This document shows, piece by piece, positions 7,977 through 17,253 of a stretch of 49,913 nucleotides of DNA. Location of the stretch: positions 1 through 49,913 of the forward strand of contig CAMLSD010000022.1 of assembly GCA_946482595.1 (NCBI GenBank), in the 5' to 3' direction. Under the pieces are notes generated by a model. The model had not been told where the DNA came from. It searched no databases and worked only from the letters and a program-made list of their open reading frames with translations. Source of the stretch: an uncultured Comamonadaceae bacterium. GTDB lineage: Bacteria; Pseudomonadota; Gammaproteobacteria; Burkholderiales; Burkholderiaceae. How positions within the stretch are numbered: position 1 is the stretch's first letter; every line of letters begins with the position of its first letter. The translations under genes were made by a program, and so were the position numbers.

Positions 7977-9374
7977 TCAGGCCGTTGCATCCCCGAGCAG
8001 AAAACGAGTCACCTCCGGCGAAAACCGCTGGCGCGCCCCGCCGATCAGCACCGCCTGCGCATCGTGCGGGTCGGGTTGTGCCATGGGCATGCCGTGCGCG
8101 ACCAGCAGGCGGGCGCAGCCCAGCCAGTCGCCACCTTCACCGCGCACCGCGGGCCGGTTGCATGACGCCCAGGCCAGGGTGCCGCAGCCGTTGTCGCCGT
8201 AGCCGTGCGGCGCCTCCCAGCGTGCACCGTGCGACAGCAGCAGCTCGGCCATGCGCGGGTCACCGCGGAAGATCGCCTGGTTGAGCGCCGAGGCCTGCCA
8301 GTCGCCGCCTGCCACGTCCACCGGCCAGCCCAGCTTCACCATGCAGGCGACCGCCTCGGTACACCCGGATGCCGCCAGTTCAGGCAGCATGCGCAGCTGG
8401 TCAGGCTTCAGGGCAGCAGGCAGATCGGGGTGGGCCTGCTGCAGGGCGCGGGCCTGTGCCTCGTCGCCCAGGGCGCAGGCCGCGAGCCATTGCTCGTCGG
8501 GCGCCGTGCGCGGGGCCATCCCTGCCTCAAGCAGTCTGGCGGCCACCTCGGGCAGGCCGAAGCGCCGGGCGAGCGTTGCTGCGTCCACGCCGTCGGGCGT
8601 GCGGGCTGCGGGGTCGGCACCGGCTTTGAGCAGCAGGTCGATCGCCTCGGCCGAACAGCGGCGTCGGATCGCCCACAGCAGCGGCGCGCCCCAGTCGGAG
8701 ACCGGCGGTCCCTGAGGCGGCTCGTTGGCGTCGGCACCGTGCTCGAGCAACAGGCGCAGCGTGGCCGGGTCGTCGAGGTCGAGCACACGGTACAGGGCGG
8801 GGCCCGGGCTGACACGGGCACCCGCCTCCAGCAGCAAACGGGTGCATGTGTGGTCGTCCAGGGCGTGGTACAGCGATTCGCCGTCATCAGGATCGGCCCC
8901 CGCCTCAAGCAGCATGCGCGTGAGCGCCGGGTCATGGTTGCGACCGGCTGCGCCGTACAGCGCGGACAACCGGTCATGTGCAGACGGCTGCGCGAGCGAA
9001 GCAGGTGGCCAGCGGCTCCCGATGCACTGATCGGGGTCCGCGCCGGCGTCGAGCAACCGGCGCGCACAGGCGTGCAGGCGGTCCCGGAAAAGCGGCAGCC
9101 GCAGCAGGCTGGAATGCGTCAACGCCACCAGCGGTGGCAGCTGCAGCGGGCCGCCCGGGCGGTTGACCCACCCCGGGTCCGAGGCGATGGCCCGTCGCAC
9201 CGTGGCTTCGTCGCCCACGGCGCAGGCCAGCAGCGGATCGTCACCGACCAGCGCGGGGTTGTCGGCCAGCATCGCTGCGGCCTCATGCGGTGCCGCCGCC
9301 GCCGCGGCGCCGGTGACATCACCGGCGTACACCCGCAGCAGCCAGCGTGCCGATGCGTCGGCGCTGGATTCCAT
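7977..9374 (-). CDS. Ankyrin-repeat protein
   Basis: 465 aa, start MESSADASAR at 9374. At least eight ankyrin-type repeats can be picked out by LLxAGADP or LLxHGAx cores: LLDAGADPDQ, LLEAGADPDD, LLEAGARVSP, LLEHGADANE, LLKAGADPAA, LLEAGMAP, LLSHGARWEA and LVAHGMPMAQ. No signal peptide or membrane segment, so probably a cytoplasmic protein-binding scaffold. It lies 50 bases downstream of the large haem-containing lipoprotein gene on the same strand and may share its transcript. The partner is unknown. Confidence 0.8.
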   Translation of the reverse strand: MESSADASARWLLRVYAGDVTGAAAAAAPHEAAAMLADNPALVGDDPLLACAVGDEATVRRAIASDPGWVNRPGGPLQLPPLVALTHSSLLRLPLFRDRLHACARRLLDAGADPDQCIGSRWPPASLAQPSAHDRLSALYGAAGRNHDPALTRMLLEAGADPDDGESLYHALDDHTCTRLLLEAGARVSPGPALYRVLDLDDPATLRLLLEHGADANEPPQGPPVSDWGAPLLWAIRRRCSAEAIDLLLKAGADPAARTPDGVDAATLARRFGLPEVAARLLEAGMAPRTAPDEQWLAACALGDEAQARALQQAHPDLPAALKPDQLRMLPELAASGCTEAVACMVKLGWPVDVAGGDWQASALNQAIFRGDPRMAELLLSHGARWEAPHGYGDNGCGTLAWASCNRPAVRGEGGDWLGCARLLVAHGMPMAQPDPHDAQAVLIGGARQRFSPEVTRFLLGDATA

Positions 9375-9424
9375 CACCTGTGCTCCCTGCGGGCCATCGG
9401 GTCGGGCCCGCGCCGGGATTCTAG

Positions 9425-12400
9425 TCAGCGGATGGCTGCGGTGAAGCTCCAGTTCTGGTTGGGTGCACCGTGGCACGACCAGGTGATCAGCTGCACATCC
9501 TGCACCGTCGACCCGCCGGGCACGTCCAGGCAGGCATTCGAGCCCCGGTTGCGCATCACCGCCCCCTGGACCGTCCACTGCGTGCTGGCCCCCGCGCTGC
9601 AGGGCAGCTGCACCACCGGACCGCCCGTGGCCGAACTGTCGGCCTGCGCCAGGCACAGGCCGCTGTGGCGGGCGACGAACTGGCGGTAGCCGTCGACGAT
9701 GTTCACCGTGAACAGCTCATTGGCATCGGTGCCGCAAGGCCACTGGATGGCTGCCGCGCCGCTCGCGGTCGAGACGCCCCGGATGTTGATGCACAGGTTG
9801 CTGTGGCTGGACTGGATGCGCAGCTGTGCGCTGCTGATGTCGATCGAGCGAACGAAGTCCGCGAGTGCCGCCAGCTCGCTGGCCGGCAGGTTCTGCACGT
9901 TGCCGTGGCCCGACGCGAAGACCTGCTGCAGCGTGCTGGCCTGCCCGTTGTGGAAGTAGGAGGTATTGGCCCAGATGCCGAAAAGCGTCGGGGTGTCGAA
10001 ACCCACGCCTGCCAGTGCCTGCCCGTTGCCCAGGCCGGACGAGGCCTGGAGGGTGCCCACGTCGTGACGCAGGCCGTCGCGCAGCGTGGCGCCGGCGTGG
10101 CAGGTCGCACATTGCGCATTCGCGAACACCTGGCGGCCAAGCACGGCGCTGGCCGAAAGGCTGCCGTCGGCCTGGCGTGCCGGGCTGCGAGCGTGGCGCG
10201 ACAACGAGCCCAGGTAGGCGGCCAGGTCGTCGAGTGCCGCACTGCGGCCCGCCTTGGGGGTGCCCAGCGGGTTGGAGGTGGCCGCAAAGTCGGCATTGCT
10301 CATGAACCCGGTGCCGCCAAACGCATTGCGGATGTCGTTCTCGAAGTCCTGGATCTCGTCGAAGTTGGCACTCCAGTGCACGTTGCCATGCCCGGTGCCC
10401 TGGCGCCCGAGCAGGCTGATGGTGCGGCGCAGGCCTTCACCGCGCTGGCGGAAGTCCCAGACCATGCCGTCGTCGCCGCCATCGGCATGGCAGCTCGCGC
10501 ACGACATGTAGTTGTCGCGGCTCATGCGGCGGTCGGCCGCGTTGTAGAAGAGCTGCTTGCCACGCAAGGCGGCGGCACTCATCGTTTCCTGCGCCACGGT
10601 CGGCACGGTCTGCACCAGGCGCGCCGCGCCGCTCTGGCCCGTCAGCACCTGTGCGACGTCATGGGCCGACACCGAGCGCCCGAGGAAGTTGTTGACGAAC
10701 AGGCGCTTGCGGGCCACATCGAGGTACAGGCCGTGCGGTGCCAGGCCGACATCGGCGATCTCGCCGCGGATGGCCCGGCTGTAGGCGTCGACGATCGCGA
10801 TGCGGTTGCCCTCCATCTGGGCCACGAAGATGTAGTCGCCGTCGGGGGCGAACACTGCGGCACGTGCGGGCGCACGGTCGTCGAAGTCGAGCTGTTCGGC
10901 AAACACCTCGGTGCCGTTGGACAGGTTCACCTGCGACAGGATGGACCGCACGGTGCGGTCATGCAGCAGGTCCTGGCCGTCGCGGTGCCGTCCGCGCAGG
11001 ATGTTGTCCTTCTTGGATGGCAGCACCGCGCGCAGGCCGTCGGGCGACACCACCACCTGGCTCAGGTAGTTGGGCACGCCGCGGGCACGGCTTTCATCGT
11101 CGACGGTGGTGGTGTCCACCTGCAGCGCCACTGCGGGCGAGGCGGTCATCGTGCCGAGGTTCACGCGATGCAGCTGGCCGCCGGTGGCCGTCGAGCGAAA
11201 GCGCGTGACGTAGGCCATCTGCGAGCCGGCATTGACCGCGATGCCGCGCACGTCGCCCGCCAGCGTCACGCTGCTGCCGAGCGCCCCAGTGGTCGGGTTG
11301 AAGCTCTGCAGCGTGGACTTGCGTTCCAGCGTCAGCAGACCGCGCGTGCCATCCGGCGTGAAGACCACACCGTACGGGCCACTGCCGTACGGCAGGCTGA
11401 CGTTCAGCGAGGTGCTCCCATCGGCGGCGTTCAGCGCCAGCAGGCGGTCTTCGTCCTGCACCGTGACCCAGATGCGGCCGTCCGGGCCGATGGCCAGTGT
11501 GCGCGGCTCGCTGCCCACCGTCACCTCCCAGCGCTTGGCCAGGGTCTGCGCGTCGAGCGCGCTCACCGTGCCGCTGTCAGGGTTGACGCTGTAGACGCTG
11601 GTCGCATCGCCGCTGATGTTTGTGGTGTGGGTCGGTGCCGTGGCCGTGACCGGCCGGATCACCGTGAGCTGATGCGTGTAGTAGACCTCCAGGCCGCTGG
11701 CATTGCGCACGGTCAGCGTGATCGTGTAGTGCCCGGGCGCACTGTAGGTGTGACTGGCCTGCGGCTGCCCGGCAAACGCGGTGCGGGTGCCGTCACCGAA
11801 GTTCCAGCTGTACTGTGCGCTGCCCCCCAGCACGGCCGGGTTGAAGCTCAGGGCGCCGTTCACCAGCTTCGGGTCGGCAGACAGGCCGTGGTGCCCCACC
11901 ACGGGCAGGGCCGCCAGCTCGGCGACGTCGGTGTCGCTCAGCACACGGTGGTAGACGCGCACGTCGGCCAGCGTGCCGCGGAAGAAGTCGGCATTGCCCT
12001 GGATCTGCCCCAGCAGCTGGAAGCGGTTGCCCAGGCCGAGCGCACCCGTGCGCCCGGTGGTGGCCACCTTCACCCCGTCGACATAGACCGCCTGCGCCCC
12101 CGAGGCGGCGTCGCGCGTCATCACCACGTGATGCCAGTTGCCATCGTTGACCGGCTGGCTCGACCGTGTCCCCGGGTTGCCGCTGCCGGCGTTGCCCACC
12201 GACAGGTTGATGCGTCCGGTGTTGTCGATCCAGCCCCAGAACACGTCGTTGTCGCCGCCGATCTGGTCACGCCCGAACAGGCCGGGTGCCGTCCAGGCGT
12301 TGGCCGTGCCGGCCTGCGTGGTCTTCATGTAGAAGCTCAAGGAGGCCGTGCCGGACAGGACGGACGCGACGTTGTCGTCCGCCAGCGGCACGCCACCGCT

Positions 12401-14170
12401 GCGCTGGGCGAAGTTCAGGCCGATGCTGTCGTAGCTGTCACTGCCCGAGGCCGTGCCGTCGTTGCTGCCCACCGGATCGGCAAGCGTACGCGCCAGGCTC
12501 CAGTGGTGGGCCAGCGCGATGTTCACCGCATTGCCGGTGGTGAAGGTGCTGCGGTACTCGGCCGCGATGCCGTTGCCGGCGTAGTCGCGCAGCCCGCCGG
12601 CGGGCAGCACGACCTCATAGGTGGTGTTGGGCTGCAGCGGCTGGCTGGGCGAGAAGTTCACGATGCCCAGTTGCACGCTGTAGAAGCCCGCCAGTGCGGT
12701 GCCGCCGACCGGGCGCACGATGAAGGCGCTGGCGTTCACGCTTTCCGGCAGGATGCTGTCGGACAAGCCGATGCCTACCCGCGAGGTCAGCGGCTGCTGC
12801 AGCGCGGCGGGTGCCGGCGAGACCTGTCGCACCGCAGGCGGGGTGGTGTCGGGGGCGGTGTCGTGCACCATGAAGGCGCTGCCCGAGCCGTGGTCGTTGC
12901 CCACGAAGATCAGGTTGCCGAACGGTGCCACCTGGCCATGGTCGGAGCCGGCCTCCAGGCTGGAGCCGGGGGTGAACATGCCGCCCTGCCCGATCTCGAC
13001 GTGCTGCATCGGGTTGCTCACGTCGACCTTGTGGATGCGGTACTGCGCCCCCTGGAACACATGGTGGTCCTGGGTCGCGCAGTAGAGCTGTTCGTTGATC
13101 ACGAGCCGGTTGTCCTCGGCCACGAAACGGCTGCGGTCGGACAGGTCATAGCCCGTCATGCGTGCCCCGTTGCCGCGCACCGAGGTGTAGAGCTTGCGCC
13201 CGTCGAAGCAGGTGGCGTAGTAGAACGGGTGGGCGCCCACGGTGTCGAGCACCTTGGGATTGAGCGGGTCCGAGATGTCGAGGCTGGCGATGCCGTCGGT
13301 GGCCTCCATCGCGGTCAGCACCATCTGGTTGCCCATGGTGAAGATCGGCCCGACACGAAACCCGCCGAGTTCACCGATCGGCACCGGGTTGGGTCGGCCG
13401 CCGCCCCGGCTCGCGAGCGCCGCCGTGGCCGGGTTGCTGGCGTCGACGATGTACACCCCGTCGTTCGACGAGGCGACATAGACATAGGGCGCCTGCCACC
13501 ACAGCTGCCAGCTCACGTTGGTGTAGTCGCCGGCATTGACCGTCGGCAGCGCCAGCTTCTTCACCTGCTGCGGGTTGTTCACGTCAGTGAAGTCCCAGAA
13601 CTCGATACCCCGCGTCGTGGCGATGACGATGTAGTGGCGCCCGCCGATGGTGGACGCACCGAAGGCGTGGGCCTCGCGGAAGTCGGCGGTGCGGCCTTCG
13701 GGTTCGTAGATGCGCCGCACGAGCTGGATGGCGCGCGGATTGGACACGTCATAGACAAGAAAGCCGCCCGGCCCGAGCCCGCTGTCGGGCGCGAACAGCG
13801 TGAGGAAGTAGCCGTTGTGCATGATCCCGGCGTTCAGGCCGAAGGCCTTGCGGCCGGGGTAGGTCTCCGGTGTGCCCTGTGCATCGCGACGGATCCACGA
13901 CACCGGCTTGAAGAGCTCGGCCGCGCTGTAGCTGAGGTTGCCCAGCCCCGGGCCCTGCACCGGTGTGGACTGCACCGCCAGGCGGCGCTCGGACGGCGCC
14001 GTGGTGGGCGGTGCCGTCTCGGAGCGAGCCGCGCCGGCATCGTCACCCGGTCCGCCGGCCCCACCGCAGCCGACCAGGGCTGTGGCTAGCAGGCTGGCCG
14101 CCAGGCCCGCGAGCGGGCGGCGGAACGTGGGCCGCAACCAGGCGGCAACGTGCATCAGGACGGAAGCCAT
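9425..14170 (-). CDS. Multidomain lipoprotein: LVIVD, LamG, PKD, propeller, MauG-like dihaem, ricin-B lectin
   Basis: 1581 aa. The ATG follows GAGGTG at proper spacing. Residues 1-35 are a lipoprotein signal with lipobox LVGC (Cys35). Order: LVIVD-type repeats about 130-400 (YDVSNPRAI, WDFTDVNNP, VDASNPATA, LDISDPLNP, VDVSNPMQH); a Big_5-like Ig domain 440-546; a LamG/concanavalin domain 550-755; a PKD domain 765-838 (YSWNFGDG); a YVTN/NHL-like beta-propeller 850-1180; a cytochrome c peroxidase/MauG-like region 1195-1445 with CASCH (1224-1228) and CATCH (1354-1358); and a ricin-type trefoil lectin 1447-1581 with QWTV and QNWSF. Two c-type haems on an outer or periplasmic lipoprotein with a carbohydrate-binding end suggest extracellular redox chemistry on a polymer. 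The substrate is unknown. Confidence 0.85.
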   Translation of the reverse strand: MASVLMHVAAWLRPTFRRPLAGLAASLLATALVGCGGAGGPGDDAGAARSETAPPTTAPSERRLAVQSTPVQGPGLGNLSYSAAELFKPVSWIRRDAQGTPETYPGRKAFGLNAGIMHNGYFLTLFAPDSGLGPGGFLVYDVSNPRAIQLVRRIYEPEGRTADFREAHAFGASTIGGRHYIVIATTRGIEFWDFTDVNNPQQVKKLALPTVNAGDYTNVSWQLWWQAPYVYVASSNDGVYIVDASNPATAALASRGGGRPNPVPIGELGGFRVGPIFTMGNQMVLTAMEATDGIASLDISDPLNPKVLDTVGAHPFYYATCFDGRKLYTSVRGNGARMTGYDLSDRSRFVAEDNRLVINEQLYCATQDHHVFQGAQYRIHKVDVSNPMQHVEIGQGGMFTPGSSLEAGSDHGQVAPFGNLIFVGNDHGSGSAFMVHDTAPDTTPPAVRQVSPAPAALQQPLTSRVGIGLSDSILPESVNASAFIVRPVGGTALAGFYSVQLGIVNFSPSQPLQPNTTYEVVLPAGGLRDYAGNGIAAEYRSTFTTGNAVNIALAHHWSLARTLADPVGSNDGTASGSDSYDSIGLNFAQRSGGVPLADDNVASVLSGTASLSFYMKTTQAGTANAWTAPGLFGRDQIGGDNDVFWGWIDNTGRINLSVGNAGSGNPGTRSSQPVNDGNWHHVVMTRDAASGAQAVYVDGVKVATTGRTGALGLGNRFQLLGQIQGNADFFRGTLADVRVYHRVLSDTDVAELAALPVVGHHGLSADPKLVNGALSFNPAVLGGSAQYSWNFGDGTRTAFAGQPQASHTYSAPGHYTITLTVRNASGLEVYYTHQLTVIRPVTATAPTHTTNISGDATSVYSVNPDSGTVSALDAQTLAKRWEVTVGSEPRTLAIGPDGRIWVTVQDEDRLLALNAADGSTSLNVSLPYGSGPYGVVFTPDGTRGLLTLERKSTLQSFNPTTGALGSSVTLAGDVRGIAVNAGSQMAYVTRFRSTATGGQLHRVNLGTMTASPAVALQVDTTTVDDESRARGVPNYLSQVVVSPDGLRAVLPSKKDNILRGRHRDGQDLLHDRTVRSILSQVNLSNGTEVFAEQLDFDDRAPARAAVFAPDGDYIFVAQMEGNRIAIVDAYSRAIRGEIADVGLAPHGLYLDVARKRLFVNNFLGRSVSAHDVAQVLTGQSGAARLVQTVPTVAQETMSAAALRGKQLFYNAADRRMSRDNYMSCASCHADGGDDGMVWDFRQRGEGLRRTISLLGRQGTGHGNVHWSANFDEIQDFENDIRNAFGGTGFMSNADFAATSNPLGTPKAGRSAALDDLAAYLGSLSRHARSPARQADGSLSASAVLGRQVFANAQCATCHAGATLRDGLRHDVGTLQASSGLGNGQALAGVGFDTPTLFGIWANTSYFHNGQASTLQQVFASGHGNVQNLPASELAALADFVRSIDISSAQLRIQSSHSNLCINIRGVSTASGAAAIQWPCGTDANELFTVNIVDGYRQFVARHSGLCLAQADSSATGGPVVQLPCSAGASTQWTVQGAVMRNRGSNACLDVPGGSTVQDVQLITWSCHGAPNQNWSFTAAIR

Positions 14171-14251
14171 CGATCACCTCATGGAGTCGGAGTGGTGCAG
14201 ACAGGTGGTGCAGACGGGTGCTGCTCAGCGTCGGCGCAGGGCTCGCCGTCG

Positions 14252-15094
14252 TCAGCCGGCGCTCTGGTACAGGTCCCAGGCGGCCTGGGCCGTGGCACCG
14301 CGATGGATCATCGCCATCAGTGCCTGCACGACCGCCTGCGGGTTGCGGTGCTGGTAGACGTTGCGGCCGTACACCATGCCGTCGGCGCCCTGGTCGAGCA
14401 GCACGCGCGAACGTTCGAAGACCTGCAGCAGGTCTTCCTTGCCGCCGCCGCGCACAAGGACCGGGCAGCGCGCCGCCTGCACCACGCGGTGGAACTCGGC
14501 CGGGTCGGCGGTGGGGTCGGCCTTGATGATGTCGGCGCCCATCTCGCGGGCCAGTCGCACCAGCGTGACGATCTTCTCGGCGTCGCCGTCGACCATGTAG
14601 CCGCCGCGCTGGCTGTTCGGGGCCATCACCAGCGGCTCGATCATCAGCGGCATGCCATAGCGGTCACAGTCGGCGCGCACGCGTGCAATGTTGGCCACGC
14701 ACTGGCGGAACAGGTCCGGCTCGCCCGGCAGCATGAAGAGGTTGACCACCGCGCAGGCCGCATCGAGCTGCACCGCGGGCAGCACCGGATCGTGCTCGTT
14801 CTGCAGCACCGCCCACATCACGCGGTGCGACACGGCGTTGTAGGGGTTGCCCATGTCCAGCCGCATCACCAGCGCGGGCTTGGTGCGGCCGGGGCGCTGC
14901 TGCAGCAGGTCGGCCTGGCCGTAGTTGAGCTGGATCGCATCCGGGCCTGCGGCCACCAGCTGGTCCATCACCTTCGGCATGTCTTCCAGGCCGTCCAGGA
15001 AGCTGGGTTCATTGCACACGCCGTGGTCCACGGCGATGTCCAGGCAACGCCCGTTCTGAAGCAGCCGGTTCAGCCGCGCCTGTTTTCTTTCCAT
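14252..15094 (-). CDS. Class I aldolase, DhnA/LsrF (FbaB) family
   Basis: 280 aa, start MERKQARLNR after GAGGAG. It is a TIM barrel of the DhnA-type class I aldolase family. LDIAVDHGV near the N-terminus is the first-strand signature, GADIIKADPT carries the expected Schiff-base Lys, and VRGGGK plus GADGMVYGRNV form the phosphate-binding end. Relatives include archaeal-type fructose-bisphosphate aldolase and LsrF. It is the last gene of the minus-strand sugar transport operon, so I infer that it cleaves a ketose phosphate made by the divergent kinase and dehydrogenase. An LsrF-like thiolase role is less likely because lsrG is absent and a GlpD homologue is present. Confidence 0.8.
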   Translation of the reverse strand: MERKQARLNRLLQNGRCLDIAVDHGVCNEPSFLDGLEDMPKVMDQLVAAGPDAIQLNYGQADLLQQRPGRTKPALVMRLDMGNPYNAVSHRVMWAVLQNEHDPVLPAVQLDAACAVVNLFMLPGEPDLFRQCVANIARVRADCDRYGMPLMIEPLVMAPNSQRGGYMVDGDAEKIVTLVRLAREMGADIIKADPTADPAEFHRVVQAARCPVLVRGGGKEDLLQVFERSRVLLDQGADGMVYGRNVYQHRNPQAVVQALMAMIHRGATAQAAWDLYQSAG

Positions 15095-15156
15095 CGTGTT
15101 GCTCCTCGTTGTCTTGTTCGGTCGGTTCAGGTTTCGTGAGGACGAGGTCACCCCGG

Positions 15157-15178
15157 CCACGACCGCAAGCGGTCGTGG
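15157..15178. repeat. Inverted repeat between reductase and aldolase genes
   Basis: CCACGACCGC and GCGGTCGTGG form a perfect 10-bp stem with an AA centre (or 9 bp with a 4-base loop). There is no T-run, so it is not a classical terminator. It lies in the 120-base gap inside the operon and could act as an mRNA processing or stabilising hairpin. Confidence 0.5.
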
Positions 15179-15214
15179 CGCAGTGCGCCTGCGTCGTTCA
15201 GGGAAGGTGGAAGA

Positions 15215-16198
15215 TCAGCTCATCAGGCTGCCCAGATGGCGGTCGGCCGCAGCGTCGATCGCCGCCAGCTCGGGGCCGGCCAGGGCCACACGCGCGGCAC
15301 CGGCGTTCTCGATCGCCTGGCGCGCGGTGCGGGCCCCGCACAGCGCCACCGACACCTTGCCGCCGGTGGTGGTCCAGGCAATCATCAGTTGCGCAAACGA
15401 ACACTGCAGCCGTGCACGCACCGGTTCGATGTCGGCAAAAAACGCACCGAGCCGGGCCCGGTTGGCCGCCGAGAAACGCGGGTTGTCCTTGCGCTGGTCA
15501 TCACCGGTGAAGCTGCGCTGCGGGTCGATCGGACCGGCCAGCAGGCCCAGCGCCAGCGACGAATAGCCGAGCACGGCCACACCATGCTGCCGGCACAGCG
15601 GCAGCAGCGTGGACTCGATCTCACGGTCGATCAGGCTGTAGCGCTCCTGGATGGCATCGACCGGGCCGTGCTTCAGGTATTCAGCCAGTGTCTCGGCACT
15701 CACGTTGCTCACGCCGATGGCGCGGATCTTGCCGAGCCGCTTGAGCTCGAGCAGGGTGTCCATCGTCTCGGCCACCGGGGTGGTGGCGTCCTGCCAGTGG
15801 GTGATGTAGAGGTCGATGTAGTCGGTGCGCAGGCGCGTGAGGCTCTGGTCGACCTCGTGGAGGATCGAGTCCCGGCCGAGGTGGCGATAGACGGCCTGGC
15901 CCTCCTCGTCGAAGAAGTGCGTGCCGCGCTGGGTGTGCCACACCAGGCCGCATTTGGTGGCGATCACTGCCTCGTGGCGGCGCCCGGCCAGGGCGGTGCC
16001 CACCAGCGTCTCGGCATGGCCCAGGCCGTAGGCGGGCGCGGTGTCGATCAGGCGCACGCCGGCATCCAGCGAGGCGCGGATCGCGTCGATGGCCGCGGCA
16101 TCGTCGCCACCACCCCACATCCAGCCGCCCATGGCCCAGGTGCCCAGGCCCACGTCTTCACATTCGATGCCCGACGCACCGAGTCGTGTTGTTCTCAT
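15215..16198 (-). CDS. Aldo/keto reductase
   Basis: 327 aa, start MRTTRLGASGIEC; the ATG overlaps the stop of the ABC permease gene (ATGA). It has the aldo/keto reductase barrel: GLGTWAMGGW, the catalytic Asp/Tyr segment IDTAPAYGLGHAE, the Lys in ATKCGL, the strand DYIDLYITHWQD, and the SNVS nucleotide-side motif. NAD(P)H-dependent reduction, or the reverse oxidation, of an aldehyde or sugar is the family reaction. Its place between the sugar importer and the aldolase suggests that it handles the aldehyde released by aldol cleavage or interconverts the imported sugar and polyol. Confidence 0.85.
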   Translation of the reverse strand: MRTTRLGASGIECEDVGLGTWAMGGWMWGGGDDAAAIDAIRASLDAGVRLIDTAPAYGLGHAETLVGTALAGRRHEAVIATKCGLVWHTQRGTHFFDEEGQAVYRHLGRDSILHEVDQSLTRLRTDYIDLYITHWQDATTPVAETMDTLLELKRLGKIRAIGVSNVSAETLAEYLKHGPVDAIQERYSLIDREIESTLLPLCRQHGVAVLGYSSLALGLLAGPIDPQRSFTGDDQRKDNPRFSAANRARLGAFFADIEPVRARLQCSFAQLMIAWTTTGGKVSVALCGARTARQAIENAGAARVALAGPELAAIDAAADRHLGSLMS

Positions 16199-17253
16199 CG
16201 GATCACTTTCTTCACGTTCATGAGATGGTCGACCGTCACGGCCACCAGCAGGATCAGGCCCTTGATGACGTCCTGCCAGTAGGGCGACACGTCCAGCAGG
16301 ATCAGCGAGCTGGTCACCACCGACAGCAGCGCCAGGCCCAGCACCGCACCCAGCACCGTGCCGGAGCCGCCCTTCAGGCTGGCCCCGCCGATCACCACGG
16401 CGGCGATCACGTTGAGCTCCATGCCCACACCGAAGGTCGGCGTGGCGGCGCCAAAACGCGCGGTGTAGATCACGCCGGCCAGGCCGGCCATGGCCGAGCA
16501 CAGCACCGTGACCCAGAACTTCACATGCCCGGTGCGGATGCCCGAGTACAGCGCCGCCTTTTCGTTGCTGCCGGTGTAGAACACCGATCGCAGCACGGTC
16601 GCACGGCGCAGGGCAAAGTCACTGACCAGCACGATGAAGGCAAAGATCAGGATCACCGTCGGGATGCCGCCGACCGACCCCTGCCCGATGAACTTGAACT
16701 CGGCGGGCAGCGAGAACAGCGACTGCGGTGTGCCCTGCGTGAAGGCCAGGCACAGCCCTCGCACGATCACCATGAACGCGAGCGAGGCGATGAAATGGCT
16801 CAGCCCGATGCCGGTGACGCAGCCTCCGATCATGGCGCCGATCAGCGCGCTGCAGGCAATCGCGATCAGGCCGGCCGTCCAGGGGTCGAGCCCCATCAGG
16901 AACAGCTTGCCGGTGATCACCATCGCCAGGCACACGACCGAACCCACCGACAGGTCGATGCCGCCCACGATCAGCAGCACCGTCATGCCGACCACCACGA
17001 TGCCCTCGATCGAGAACGACAGCAGCATGGCGCGCACGTTGTCCCAGGTGAGGAAGTGCGGTGAGGCAAAGCTCATCACCACACACAGCGCGGCAATGAT
17101 CAGCAACAGGCCGGCCTCGCGCAGGTTGCCCAGGCGCATGCGCGCTCGGGCCGCCGCCGGCGCTGTGCCGGGTGCGGGCGTGGGTGACAGGTTCACCGGG
17201 TTGTGCAGCGCTGCTGCGCCGGCCACGGCACCGGTCGGGTCATGCTTGGACAT
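16195..17253 (-). CDS. Sugar ABC transporter permease (RbsC family)
   Basis: 352 aa. The start ATG overlaps the stop of the ATPase gene (TGATG). After a polar N-terminus (about 45 residues) come eight to ten hydrophobic segments typical of RbsC/AraH permeases, including the conserved family loop FIASLAFMVIVRGL and the C-terminal GGASLKGGSGTVLGAVLG motif. It forms the membrane channel of the CUT2 importer encoded by this operon, together with the ATPase and the Tat-exported binding protein. Confidence 0.9.
   Translation of the reverse strand: MSKHDPTGAVAGAAALHNPVNLSPTPAPGTAPAAARARMRLGNLREAGLLLIIAALCVVMSFASPHFLTWDNVRAMLLSFSIEGIVVVGMTVLLIVGGIDLSVGSVVCLAMVITGKLFLMGLDPWTAGLIAIACSALIGAMIGGCVTGIGLSHFIASLAFMVIVRGLCLAFTQGTPQSLFSLPAEFKFIGQGSVGGIPTVILIFAFIVLVSDFALRRATVLRSVFYTGSNEKAALYSGIRTGHVKFWVTVLCSAMAGLAGVIYTARFGAATPTFGVGMELNVIAAVVIGGASLKGGSGTVLGAVLGLALLSVVTSSLILLDVSPYWQDVIKGLILLVAVTVDHLMNVKKVIR

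Noticed and set aside
9470..14089. A 1539-codon open frame on the plus strand opposite the dihaem lipoprotein
   Set aside because: It lacks any domain and is rich in Arg, Gly, His and Val, as expected from the complement of a GC-rich gene. The minus strand has a lipoprotein signal, CxxCH motifs and recognisable domains.
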